A stretch of DNA of 64,000 nt. Source: Alphaproteobacteria bacterium. Its GTDB lineage: Bacteria; Pseudomonadota; Alphaproteobacteria; Rhodobacterales; Rhodobacteraceae. The stretch spans positions 1-64,000 of the forward strand of contig JAUHWT010000013.1 of the NCBI GenBank assembly GCA_030427145.1. Direction: 5' to 3'. Below, piece by piece: positions 8,991-17,252 of this stretch. Position 1 is the stretch's first letter, and every line of letters begins with the position of its first letter. A program made the translations under genes and the position numbers. The notes under the pieces are model-generated. The model did not search any database. It saw nothing but the letters and a program-made list of their open reading frames with translations, and had not been told where the DNA came from.

Positions 8991-10655
8991 TTATTGACCC
9001 GCCAGAACCCAGCGGGCCGCTTTCTCTGCGATCATCAGCGTCGGGGAATTCGTGTTTCCGCTGGTGATTTCAGGCATGATGCTGGCATCCACGACCCGCA
9101 GGCCTGACACGCCCTTCATCCGCAGGTGCGGGTCTAGGACGGCGCTGTCATCATCATCCCGACCCATTTTCACTGTTCCGACCGGATGGAAAATCGTGTT
9201 GGCAATGTCCCCTGCCAGTTTGGCCAGATCCTCGTCGCTCTGATACTGCACACCGGGCTTGAATTCCTCTGGCTCGTATTTCTCCATCGCAGGCTTCGAC
9301 ATGATCTCCCGCACCTGACGCAGACTGTCTGCCGCGACTTTCCGATCGTCATCCGTGTCGAGGTAATTGGGTGCCATCATCGGCGCGTCACGGAAATTGG
9401 CCGAGCGGATGCGCACCGTCCCACGACTTGTCGGATTAAGGTTGCAAACGCTGACCGTCATGGCCGGGAAGGCGTGCAGGGGTTCACCGAAGGCGTCGAG
9501 GCTCAATGGCTGCACATGGTATTCGAGGTTGGCGTGGCTGCGCCCCGGATCCGAGCGGGTAAAAGCCCCAAGCTGACTGGGCGACATGCTCATCGGGCCG
9601 GAACGCCTGAACAGGTACTCCGCACCGATCATGGCTTTACCGAGTAGATTACCCGCGAGGGTGTTGAGCGTCCGCGTACCGGCCACCTTGTAGACCGCCC
9701 GGATCTGGAGGTGATCCTGAAGGTTCTCCCCCACCGGAGCATCGCGCAGCACCTGAATCCCATGGGTTCGCAGCACGTCCGCCGGTCCTATGCCCGAGAG
9801 CTGCAAAATCTGCGGCGAATTGATTGCCCCGGCCGACAGCATCGTCTCGCGGCGTGCGATGACATCGACAACCTGATCCCCGCGATGAACCCGGGCTCCG
9901 GTACAGCGCAGGGCCCCATCCGCATCGCGATCAAAGGTCAGCTTTTCAACCAGTGCCTCGGTCCAGACCGTCAGGTTCCGCCGCGACTTCACCGGACGCA
10001 AAAACGCCTTCGAGGTGTTCCAACGCCAGCCTGACCGCTGGTTTACATCGAAATACCCCACGCCGGCATTGTCGCCGCTGTTGAAGTCGTCGGTTTTTTC
10101 GATCCCGGCCTCGGTCGCGGCATCGGCAAAACTGTCCAGCACATCCCAGCGCAGCCGCTGTTTTTCCACACGCCATTCGCCTCCATGGCCATGCATGTCG
10201 GAAAACCTGGCATTGTCTCCGGTCTTCGGGTCCGCACCATCGTCGAGGCGATAGTGGTCCTCATGCGCCTTGAAATCCTCAAGTGAGCCGTCCCAGCTCC
10301 ACGCGTCCTCGCCGGTCAGATGCGCCCAGTTGTCGTAGTCCCGCTTCTGCCCGCGCATGTAGATCATGCCATTGATCGACGAACAGCCACCCAGCGTTTT
10401 ACCGCGCGGATAGCGCAGAACCCGCCCGTTCAAACCCTTGTCGGCCTCGGTGTTGTACATCCAGTCGGTACGGGGATTGCCGATGCAATAGAGATAGCCA
10501 ACAGGAATATGAATCCACGGATAACTGTCCCGCTTGCCTGCCTCCAGGAGCAGAACGCGATTACTCGGGTTAGCGCTCAACCGATTGGCCAAAAGACAGC
10601 CCGCGGAGCCGCCACCGATGACGATGAAGTCAAATTCCGTTGTACTGTCGGCCAT
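8991..10655 (-). CDS. dddA: GMC-family FAD dehydrogenase, probable 3-hydroxypropionate oxidase (DddA)
   Basis: 554 residues. The N-terminal FAD-binding fold is IVIGGGSAGCLLANRL, with the GMC signatures YPRGKTLGGCSSINGMIY and SAGAINSPQILQLSG. The active-site pair is the His in FHPVGTVKMG and the Asn in SGNTNSPTLM. It resembles choline dehydrogenases, but its position directly before dddD matches DddA, which oxidises 3-hydroxypropionate, the product of DddD, toward malonate semialdehyde. The frame opens further upstream at 10802; the start at 10655 follows a run of six G's, and an ATG at 10670 with AGGA is a possible alternative. The stop is 24 bases before dddD. Choline or another alcohol as substrate cannot be excluded. 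Confidence 0.8.
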   Translation of the reverse strand: MADSTTEFDFIVIGGGSAGCLLANRLSANPSNRVLLLEAGKRDSYPWIHIPVGYLYCIGNPRTDWMYNTEADKGLNGRVLRYPRGKTLGGCSSINGMIYMRGQKRDYDNWAHLTGEDAWSWDGSLEDFKAHEDHYRLDDGADPKTGDNARFSDMHGHGGEWRVEKQRLRWDVLDSFADAATEAGIEKTDDFNSGDNAGVGYFDVNQRSGWRWNTSKAFLRPVKSRRNLTVWTEALVEKLTFDRDADGALRCTGARVHRGDQVVDVIARRETMLSAGAINSPQILQLSGIGPADVLRTHGIQVLRDAPVGENLQDHLQIRAVYKVAGTRTLNTLAGNLLGKAMIGAEYLFRRSGPMSMSPSQLGAFTRSDPGRSHANLEYHVQPLSLDAFGEPLHAFPAMTVSVCNLNPTSRGTVRIRSANFRDAPMMAPNYLDTDDDRKVAADSLRQVREIMSKPAMEKYEPEEFKPGVQYQSDEDLAKLAGDIANTIFHPVGTVKMGRDDDDSAVLDPHLRMKGVSGLRVVDASIMPEITSGNTNSPTLMIAEKAARWVLAGQ

Positions 10656-10829
10656 GACGGCACCCCCCATTGTCCTGGTCCTGCGTGTTTGGGAGGTGAA
10701 ACCTGTCGCGCCCCGACACCGCCTTTGGCGATCTGTTGGTTCAGGTCGCGTCGGCGCCTCCCGCCGCAGCATTTCAGGCTGGTTTAGAGAGACGTCATCC
10801 ACATTGCTAATGACAAATTTCTCGTTGTG

Positions 10830-10848
10830 ATATTAGAATTTTTAATAT
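10830..10848. promoter_or_regulatory. AT-rich inverted repeat at the dddR start (candidate operator)
   Basis: ATATTA and TAATAT are exact inverted repeats with a seven-base spacer, ending on the first bases of the dddR ATG, in the 191-base space between divergent dddA and dddR. LysR-type regulators commonly bind AT-rich dyads in such spaces and repress themselves. Overlap with the start codon would suit autorepression. This is inference from position. Confidence 0.35.
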
Positions 10849-11752
10849 GCAGCGATTTTCAAACGTGAACAGCATCCTCGCATTTGTCACCGTCGCGCGG
10901 GAAGGCTCCGTTTCCCGCGCCGCCGAGGTGCTCAACCTGACGCAGCCCGCCGTCACCCACCAGTTGCGACGCCTGAGCGAGGATACCGGCATAACCCTGT
11001 TCAGACGTACTCCGCGCGGTTTGGACCTGACACCTGACGGCGCCGCCATGCTGCCAAAGGCCGAAGAGGTGCTGGCAGCAATGACCGAATTCCGCCGCAG
11101 CGCCAGCCGACAGCTTGGTCAGGTCTCCGGCACCGTCCGGATCGGCACCATCGTGGATCCGGAGTTCATCCGGCTTGGACGACTTTTGAGCGCGCTGGGT
11201 GCCGCCCACCCGAACATCAGCGCCGAGCTTGTCCACGGCGTCAGCGGCAATATCCTTGACCGGCTGAAACGCCGTCGCATCGACGCGGGCTTCTACCTCA
11301 CAGGCCCGGACAGCATAGACGCCATCCCGGCGGACCAACCTCTCTGCGTCAAAAAACTCGCTGATTTCACCTATCGCGTCATTGCTCCATCGGGATGGCA
11401 GTCAAGGCTCACAGGGGCCGACTGGTCTGATCTTGCGCAATTGCCCTGGATCGGCACACCGGAAGCTTCGGTCCACAACCGTCTGCTTTCCCGGATTTTC
11501 GCAGAACACAACTGCACCCAGCGCACGGTGGCCCTCGTCGATCAGGAAGCCTCCATGCTCGAAATGGTGCGCTCCGGCGTCGGATTAAGCCTTTGTCGCG
11601 AATCCATTGCCCTCCACCAGCGCCAGTCGTTCGGCCTCGCCATGAGCGATCATCTCAAGGTGCCCGCCTGTCTCGTCATGCTCAGTCTTGAGGAGCGGCG
11701 GGAAAACCCCGTCATCGGCGCACTCTTCGAACAACTTGACCGCGTCTGGTAA
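10847..11752 (+). CDS. dddR: LysR-family regulator, probable DddR
   Basis: 301 residues. The N-terminal winged helix-turn-helix shows SVSRAAEVLNLTQPAVTHQLRRLSEDTG (about 22-49) and TPRGLDLTPDG, followed by a LysR effector domain. It is transcribed away from dddA, and LysR regulators in this position activate ddd genes in response to DMSP. The phnD operon begins 126 bases downstream in the same direction, so it could instead, or also, control that importer. No strong Shine-Dalgarno sequence is visible before the ATG. Confidence 0.8.
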   Translation: MQRFSNVNSILAFVTVAREGSVSRAAEVLNLTQPAVTHQLRRLSEDTGITLFRRTPRGLDLTPDGAAMLPKAEEVLAAMTEFRRSASRQLGQVSGTVRIGTIVDPEFIRLGRLLSALGAAHPNISAELVHGVSGNILDRLKRRRIDAGFYLTGPDSIDAIPADQPLCVKKLADFTYRVIAPSGWQSRLTGADWSDLAQLPWIGTPEASVHNRLLSRIFAEHNCTQRTVALVDQEASMLEMVRSGVGLSLCRESIALHQRQSFGLAMSDHLKVPACLVMLSLEERRENPVIGALFEQLDRVW

Positions 11753-11878
11753 ACTCACTCCATGGTTCAGAGCCGCCGGTTCACAAAAGTCGCTCACGTG
11801 CCGGAAATGGTTGTCATTTGACCGTTATGCATCGATGCTACCTCAAAAGACTGGAATTACAGCATTTAGGGGAGAACC

Positions 11879-12829
11879 ATGAAAACACCTGCATATCTGA
11901 CCGCGCTCGCCGCCCTGGCCGTCGCCGTCCCGGCACAGGCCGAATTCGCGCTGGACGACCGTTACGTGGACAATGACGGCGATCTGGTCGCCGATATCCC
12001 GGAGGACGCCTCGGAACAGATTGATCCCAACACACTGATCTTTGCCTATACCCCGGTTGAGGATCCGGCCGTGTACGCCGAGGTCTGGCAGGGGTTCCTG
12101 GATCACATGGCCGAGCTGACCGGTAAAAACGTGCAGTTCTTCCCGGTCCAGTCCAATGCCGCTCAAATCGAGGCAATGCGCGCCGGCCGTCTGCATGTGG
12201 CCGGTTTCAACACCGGCTCAAACCCGATCGCCGTGGCCTGCGCCGGTTTCAGGCCCTTTGCCATGATGGCGGCCGAGGACGGGTCCTACGGCTATGAAAT
12301 GGAGATCATCACCTATCCCGGCTCCGGCATTGAGGCGGTTGAGGACATCAAGGGCAAGGAACTTGCCTTCACCTCCGAGACGTCCAACTCCGGGTTCAAG
12401 GCGCCATCCGCGATCCTGAAAGCCGAGTTTGAAATGGTCGCCGACACCGACTTCACGCCGGCCTTCTCGGGCGCCCATGACAGCTCGATCCTCGGCGTGG
12501 CCAACAAGGACTACGCGGCGGCATCCATCGCCAACTCGGTCAAGGCCCGCATGATCGACCGCGAGGTCATCACCGAAGATCAGGTGGTGACAGTCTACCA
12601 ATCCCAGACCTTCCCAACGACCGGTTACGGCACGGTCCACAACCTGACGCCGGAACTCCAGGACAAAATCCGTGAGGCCTTCTTCACCTATGAGTGGGAA
12701 GGTACGAAACTCGCCGAGGAGTTCGGCCGGAATGGCGAGGACCAGTTCATCGAGATCTCGTTCAAGGATGACTGGGCCGTGATCCGGACCATCGACGACG
12801 CCAATGGTGTTGTCTACGAATGCCAGTAA
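11879..12829 (+). CDS. phnD: Phosphonate-type ABC substrate-binding protein (PhnD-like)
   Basis: 316 residues with a cleavable signal peptide (MKTPAYLTALAALAVAVPAQA, 1-21). The mature part has the PhnD pattern: VQSNAAQIEAMRAGRLHVAGFNTG and LAFTSETSNSGFKAPSAIL, found in binding proteins for phosphonate, phosphite and related oxyanions. GGGGAG precedes the ATG. It is the first gene of a four-gene importer. No C-P lyase, phosphonatase or phosphite dehydrogenase gene lies in this window, so the ligand is unassigned. Confidence 0.88.
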   Translation: MKTPAYLTALAALAVAVPAQAEFALDDRYVDNDGDLVADIPEDASEQIDPNTLIFAYTPVEDPAVYAEVWQGFLDHMAELTGKNVQFFPVQSNAAQIEAMRAGRLHVAGFNTGSNPIAVACAGFRPFAMMAAEDGSYGYEMEIITYPGSGIEAVEDIKGKELAFTSETSNSGFKAPSAILKAEFEMVADTDFTPAFSGAHDSSILGVANKDYAAASIANSVKARMIDREVITEDQVVTVYQSQTFPTTGYGTVHNLTPELQDKIREAFFTYEWEGTKLAEEFGRNGEDQFIEISFKDDWAVIRTIDDANGVVYECQ

Positions 12830-12893
12830 TCTGATACCGGAACGGTGAGGGTGCGGGCGGCCACGGCTGCCCGCGTTTTTGGGGAGGACCGCA

Positions 12894-13715
12894 ATGCTGC
12901 GGATTGAGGATCTGTCGAAAGTCTACGCGACGGGTGACAGGGCACTGAGCGACGTTTCGCTGGAGGTGCCGGAAGGCCAGATCATGGGCCTCATTGGACC
13001 GTCGGGCGCGGGCAAATCGACACTGATCCGCTGCATCAACCGCCTGGTTGAGCCCAGTTCCGGCAGTGTCAGGCTGGGTGATGTCGATCTGGTTAAGGTG
13101 GGCAAATCCGAGCTCCGCCTGCAGCGTCGCCGCATTGGCATGATTTTCCAGGAATATTCGCTGGTCGAACGCCTGACCGTCATGGAGAACGTGCTGTCGG
13201 GTCGTCTGGGATACGTGCCCTTCTGGCGAAGCTGGCTGCGCCACTTCCCGCCCACGGATATCCAAAACGCCTACCGTCTGCTCGACAGGGTGGGCCTGCT
13301 GGACCATGCCGACAAACGCGCCGACGCCCTGTCCGGCGGGCAGCGACAGCGTGTCGGCATCGCCCGCGCCCTGGCGCAGGAGCCCGAGCTTCTGCTGGTC
13401 GATGAACCGACGGCCAGCCTCGATCCCAAAACCAGCCGCCAGATCATGCGGCTGCTGGTCGAAATCTGCGAGGAGCGCGGCCTGCCGGCCATCGTCAACA
13501 TCCACGACGTACCCCTTGCGCAGCAGTTCATGCAGCGCATCGTCGGTCTCCAGGTGGGCCGCATCGTGTTCGATGGTGCGCCCGGCGATTTGACTGAAAC
13601 CGCCCTGACGACGATTTACGGCGCCGAGGACTGGAATGCCATGCGCCGCGGCGACGAGGAACAGGCCCAGGCCGAGGCCGATGCCAGGGACCGCATGGCG
13701 GCACTCGCCCAATGA
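12894..13715 (+). CDS. phnC: Phosphonate-type ABC transporter ATPase (PhnC-like)
   Basis: 273 residues. Walker A is GPSGAGKST, the Q-loop is [23 protein letters not shown]-like, the signature is [15 protein letters not shown], and Walker B is [12 protein letters not shown]. Phosphonate ATPases share the long insertion seen here after the Q-loop ([15 protein letters not shown]). The ATG at 12894 follows GGGGAGG and is preferred over an upstream TTG. Its stop overlaps the next gene as ATGA, indicating translational coupling with the permease. Confidence 0.92.
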   Translation: MLRIEDLSKVYATGDRALSDVSLEVPEGQIMGLIGPSGAGKSTLIRCINRLVEPSSGSVRLGDVDLVKVGKSELRLQRRRIGMIFQEYSLVERLTVMENVLSGRLGYVPFWRSWLRHFPPTDIQNAYRLLDRVGLLDHADKRADALSGGQRQRVGIARALAQEPELLLVDEPTASLDPKTSRQIMRLLVEICEERGLPAIVNIHDVPLAQQFMQRIVGLQVGRIVFDGAPGDLTETALTTIYGAEDWNAMRRGDEEQAQAEADARDRMAALAQ

Positions 13716-14518
13716 GCGGAGCCGCCTATCCGACCACGTGGCGCCGCCCGCCACAGATTATCCGTGACCGGCGCTGGCGCATCGCTTTGCAGGCTGGAAT
13801 CTTGGTCTATCTCGTGTTGGCCATCGGGTCGCTGGAAATCGACTGGGCCCGCGTCGCCGTGGGTCTGGAACGCGGCCAGCGTTTCGTAACCGGTTTTCTT
13901 CAGCCCGATTTCACCAGCCGCTGGGGCGATATCTCTCGCGGCCTCGTTGAAAGCCTGACCATGACACTGACCTCCACCGTGGTCGGCGTCGCCATTTCCG
14001 TGCCCATCGGCATCGGGGCCGCGCGCAATCTCGCGCCGAGGGCCGTTTACCTGATCTGCCGCTCGATCATCGCCGTCAGCCGTTCACTACAGGAAGTGAT
14101 CATCGCGATCTTTCTCGTGGCCATGTTCGGCTTTGGTCCCTTCGCCGGCTTCGTGACGCTTTCATTCGCCACGATCGGTTTCCTCGCCAAGTTGCTGGCC
14201 GACGACATTGAGGAAATCGACGAGGCCCAGGCCGAGGCGATCCGGTCGACCGGGGCATCCTGGTGGCAACTCGTCAACTACGCGGTTCAGCCCCAGGTCA
14301 TGCCGCGTCTGATTGGCCTGTCGCTCTATCGCCTCGACATCAATTTTCGTGAAAGCGCCGTGATCGGCATCGTCGGGGCAGGGGGCATCGGTGCCACCCT
14401 GAACACCGCTATCGACAGGTACGAATACGACAGCGCGGGCGCAATCCTGCTCATCATCATCGCGATCGTCATGGTTGCCGAATACGCCTCCAGCTATCTG
14501 CGGAAGTTCCTGCAATGA
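13712..14518 (+). CDS. phnE: Phosphonate-type ABC permease (PhnE1)
   Basis: 268 residues, integral membrane, with a binding-protein-dependent permease domain. The EAA-like coupling loop is [20 protein letters not shown], followed by [15 protein letters not shown], typical of PhnE. It overlaps phnC and the second permease by four bases on both sides, so the operon is tightly coupled. It is probably one half of a heterodimeric channel with the next gene product. Confidence 0.9.
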   Translation: MSGAAYPTTWRRPPQIIRDRRWRIALQAGILVYLVLAIGSLEIDWARVAVGLERGQRFVTGFLQPDFTSRWGDISRGLVESLTMTLTSTVVGVAISVPIGIGAARNLAPRAVYLICRSIIAVSRSLQEVIIAIFLVAMFGFGPFAGFVTLSFATIGFLAKLLADDIEEIDEAQAEAIRSTGASWWQLVNYAVQPQVMPRLIGLSLYRLDINFRESAVIGIVGAGGIGATLNTAIDRYEYDSAGAILLIIIAIVMVAEYASSYLRKFLQ

Positions 14519-15327
14519 GCGACATTTCCCATCACAGCCAGGTCTGGCAGCACAGGACACCGCGCACCCGCCTGATGATCTGGTTCGGCTGGCTCGCCCT
14601 TGTGGCGCTGTTCGCCTGGTGCTGGCAGCTCATGACCCAAAACACCATCTGGGCCTTCGTCACCGACGCGCCGCGTCAGGCCGCCGACATAGGCGGTCGC
14701 ATGTTCCCGCCCAAATGGGAATACCTGCCCGAACTGATGCTCCCGCTCTGGGACACCATCAACATCGCCACTCTTGGCACCATCGGCGGCGTTATCATGG
14801 CCGTGCCCGTGGCCTTCCTCGCCGCGCGCAACACGACGCCCTCCGTGGCCATTTTGCGCCCCATCGCGCTTTTCATCATCGTGGCCTCGCGGTCGATCAA
14901 TTCCCTCATCTGGGCGCTGCTTTTGGTTGCAATCATCGGCCCCGGCATCCTCGCGGGCATTGTTGCCATCGCGCTACGCTCCATCGGTTTTGTAGGAAAA
15001 CTGCTCTATGAAGCCATCGAGGAAACCGATCCACGCCAGCGTGAGGCCATCGAGGCGACCGGAGCCGGCGCAGCCCAGGTTCTCAGCTACGGCATCGTAC
15101 CCCAGGTCATGCCCGCATTCTGGGGCATTTCGGTCTTCCGCTGGGACATCAACATCCGCGAAAGCACCATTCTGGGCCTCGTCGGCGCGGGCGGTATTGG
15201 CCTGAAACTCCAGGCGTCGCTCAACGTGCTTGCCTGGGGCCAGGTCACCGTCATTCTGCTCCTGATCCTCGCGACAGTTGTCCTCAGCGAATGGGTCTCC
15301 GCAAAAATCCGGCACGCCATCATCTAG
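14515..15327 (+). CDS. phnE: Phosphonate-type ABC permease (PhnE2)
   Basis: 270 residues, integral membrane, paralogous to the preceding permease. The coupling loop reads EETDPRQREAIEATGAGAAQ and is followed by ILGLVGAGGIGLKLQ. It overlaps the upstream gene as ATGA and is the last gene of the importer. Its N-terminal 60 residues include a periplasmic stretch not found in PhnE1. A convergent gene follows 41 bases after its stop. Confidence 0.9.
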   Translation: MSDISHHSQVWQHRTPRTRLMIWFGWLALVALFAWCWQLMTQNTIWAFVTDAPRQAADIGGRMFPPKWEYLPELMLPLWDTINIATLGTIGGVIMAVPVAFLAARNTTPSVAILRPIALFIIVASRSINSLIWALLLVAIIGPGILAGIVAIALRSIGFVGKLLYEAIEETDPRQREAIEATGAGAAQVLSYGIVPQVMPAFWGISVFRWDINIRESTILGLVGAGGIGLKLQASLNVLAWGQVTVILLLILATVVLSEWVSAKIRHAII

Positions 15328-15343
15328 CGTGCCAAATGGTGCT

Positions 15344-15363
15344 GGGCCGGACAACACCGGCCC
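15344..15363. terminator. Hairpin between convergent phnE2 and the TehA-like gene
   Basis: GGGCCGG, loop ACAACA, CCGGCCC: a perfect seven-pair stem centred in the 41-base space between two converging genes. Position favours a bidirectional terminator, but neither strand has a convincing U-tract. Confidence 0.45.
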
Positions 15364-15368
15364 GTGCA

Positions 15369-16334
15369 TTATTCAGGCTGACAGATTTCTCCCGCCATCG
15401 CGGCCCGCACGGTTCGAAGCCCAAGAGCCGCAATGGTCAGAACAAGCAGCGCCAGCAACCCCACACCCGCGAACCAAAACAGGTCTGACCCGGTCTGGTC
15501 GCCATGCCGAAACATGGCCGTTGTCAGGGCAGCCAGCGGAAAGGACAATGCCCAGAACGACATTGCAAAAGGCAGGCGCAGCAACGCCGGCGCCTGAACC
15601 GCAACAATCGCCGCAAAGAAAACGGCAATGTTGATCAGAACCTGGGCCAGCGCATCAACCTCACCGCCGTTCATCCCCGTCCAGGCAAGATAAGCGACCG
15701 ATGGCGGCGCGATCATGATCACCAGGGTCGGCCGCAGCTTCCCCGGCAGCGGATCATGAAAAATCAGCCGGTTGAACACCAGCGTCAGCAGGATCAGCCA
15801 AAACAGCAGCCCGACGGCAAAGAAATACCAGGCGATCTCACCGAACCCCAGGTGCACTCCACCCAGCGGAACGATCACATTGGCAACCGCCGGAATAAAC
15901 CACGCCGGTGACAGCATGACCGGGCCAAAGGCCCGATGCGAAATCCATGCCGATACGATCACAACCGTCAGCACCGCCTGTACCGCCGCACCCGCGACCC
16001 ACAAAACGCCAGACAGACCCGGGGCCATGTCCTGCAACAGCAGCGAGAGAAGCAACACGGAGATATTGGCGGCTGGAAAAAACGACAGCTTCACCGGATG
16101 GTTCCACTCCTCGGCCACGCGATCCGGAAACCGAAACGCTTTCAGCAGATAGGTCGCAAAGAGCCCCACCAGCAACAGCACTGCGGCCCCGGTAATCGCC
16201 TGCGAGGCTGGCGCGAACCCACCGGCCCGCAGCGCCAGGCCGAGGCCAAAGACGCCCATCGTGACCCCGAAAAACGTGATCGGGAAATGGGCAAGGCGAC
16301 CGGTTTCCCCGCCCATGTCAGTATCCACATGCAT
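15369..16334 (-). CDS. TehA/SLAC1-type (TDT family) membrane transporter
   Basis: 321 residues with about ten hydrophobic helices and the early motif FPITFFGVTMGVFGLGLAL, as in the TDT/SLAC1 group (TehA, malic-acid transporters, SLAC1 anion channels). The preferred ATG at 16334 has CCGGAG seven bases upstream and lies 13 bases after the bacterioferritin stop; a longer frame would overlap that gene. The transported anion cannot be told from sequence. Its place at the end of the cyd/SQR/ferritin run suggests an anion or sulfite export role, which is inference. Confidence 0.78.
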   Translation of the reverse strand: MHVDTDMGGETGRLAHFPITFFGVTMGVFGLGLALRAGGFAPASQAITGAAVLLLVGLFATYLLKAFRFPDRVAEEWNHPVKLSFFPAANISVLLLSLLLQDMAPGLSGVLWVAGAAVQAVLTVVIVSAWISHRAFGPVMLSPAWFIPAVANVIVPLGGVHLGFGEIAWYFFAVGLLFWLILLTLVFNRLIFHDPLPGKLRPTLVIMIAPPSVAYLAWTGMNGGEVDALAQVLINIAVFFAAIVAVQAPALLRLPFAMSFWALSFPLAALTTAMFRHGDQTGSDLFWFAGVGLLALLVLTIAALGLRTVRAAMAGEICQPE

Positions 16335-16347
16335 GTTCAGCTCCGGA

Positions 16348-16833
16348 TCAGGCTTCCTCGGGCTCATCAAAACTGATGAGTTTGGCCGCATAGGTTTTCT
16401 CGCCCAGCCGCTCGATCAGTTCGAGTTGCAGTTCCAGCCAGGCCTTGTGGCCTTCCTCGTCCAACGCGATTTCCTCGAACAGGACCCGCGTTCCAATGTC
16501 GCCGACTTCCGCCGCATGCTGGGCAGCTTTGGAGTAGACCTGAATGGCCTCCTCCTCGTCCTCGAGGTCGGATTTGAACATCTCCGGCAGCGTCTCCGCC
16601 TTTCTCGGTGCCTTGTCGAAGGCCAGTTCCGGCGACGCCTTCAGAAACATCAGCCGTTCAATAAAACGGTCCGAATGGCCGATTTCCTCGGTCATCTCCT
16701 CGCGCATTTTTGTGGCGAGTTTCGTCAGCCCCCAGTCATCAAGGGTATGCGCGTGCAGCTGGTACTGGTGCGCCGCGGTCATCTCCATGTTCACGGCCCG
16801 CTGAAGGTACTCAATGATTTTTTCGTTCGACAT
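16348..16833 (-). CDS. bfr: Bacterioferritin-like ferritin lacking the haem-ligand Met
   Basis: 161 residues, the usual bacterioferritin length, forming a four-helix bundle. The di-iron ferroxidase ligands are present: E17 (NMEMTAAHQY), E50 and H53 (EEIGHSD), E126 and H129 (DEEGHKAW). In canonical Bfr the residue between the Glu and Lys/His of helix B is the haem-coordinating Met52 (EMKH); here it is Ile51 (EIGH). Haem binding in the standard way is therefore unlikely. A four-base-spaced AAAGGAGA-type site precedes the ATG. It is transcribed in line with the cyd operon and the SQR-like gene and probably stores iron or detoxifies peroxide-reactive iron. Confidence 0.88.
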   Translation of the reverse strand: MSNEKIIEYLQRAVNMEMTAAHQYQLHAHTLDDWGLTKLATKMREEMTEEIGHSDRFIERLMFLKASPELAFDKAPRKAETLPEMFKSDLEDEEEAIQVYSKAAQHAAEVGDIGTRVLFEEIALDEEGHKAWLELQLELIERLGEKTYAAKLISFDEPEEA

Positions 16834-16884
16834 TGTCAGTCTCCTTTTGTCATCAGTCGATTGTTTGTGCCGCCCTGCGCGGCG

Positions 16885-17241
16885 TTAGTCTCCGGGCCGC
16901 TTAGGGGCCAACAGCGATTCAAGCGTGTAAACGAGCACCGCCATTCCGACCGCACCCGCGACCGCGATCCCGAGGAACAGGATCAGATCAACCGGCCCGC
17001 CGAGGTCCGACGGCCGCGACCCGGTCATAACCATGACGAAGCCAACCCCCAGCACGGCTCCCACGGGCATCGACAGCTGCGCAAGCAAAAATTTGCGCCA
17101 GCTCACCGCCCGGTCCCGAATGAGTACATAGGCATAGGCCGCCGTAATAACCACGGCTGCAGCCACCATGACCCAGAGCAGCCCGCGGCCAAAAATTTCC
17201 TCGAAAACGGCAATCAGCGTGCCAAATGTCAGATCTTTCAT
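16885..17241 (-). CDS. Small membrane protein, DUF5368-like
   Basis: 118 residues with three hydrophobic helices (about 19-40, 58-75 and 84-108) and a short charged C-terminus. It starts MKDLTFGTLIAVFEEIFGRG, a pattern I associate from memory with the DUF5368 group of Rhodobacterales; the assignment is tentative. It lies 11 bases after the stop of the SQR-like flavoprotein gene on the same strand, so the two are almost certainly co-transcribed. A membrane partner or anchor for that flavoprotein is a reasonable inference. No catalytic motif is seen. Confidence 0.7.
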   Translation of the reverse strand: MKDLTFGTLIAVFEEIFGRGLLWVMVAAAVVITAAYAYVLIRDRAVSWRKFLLAQLSMPVGAVLGVGFVMVMTGSRPSDLGGPVDLILFLGIAVAGAVGMAVLVYTLESLLAPKRPGD

Positions 17242-17252
17242 GGTTCGTCTCC

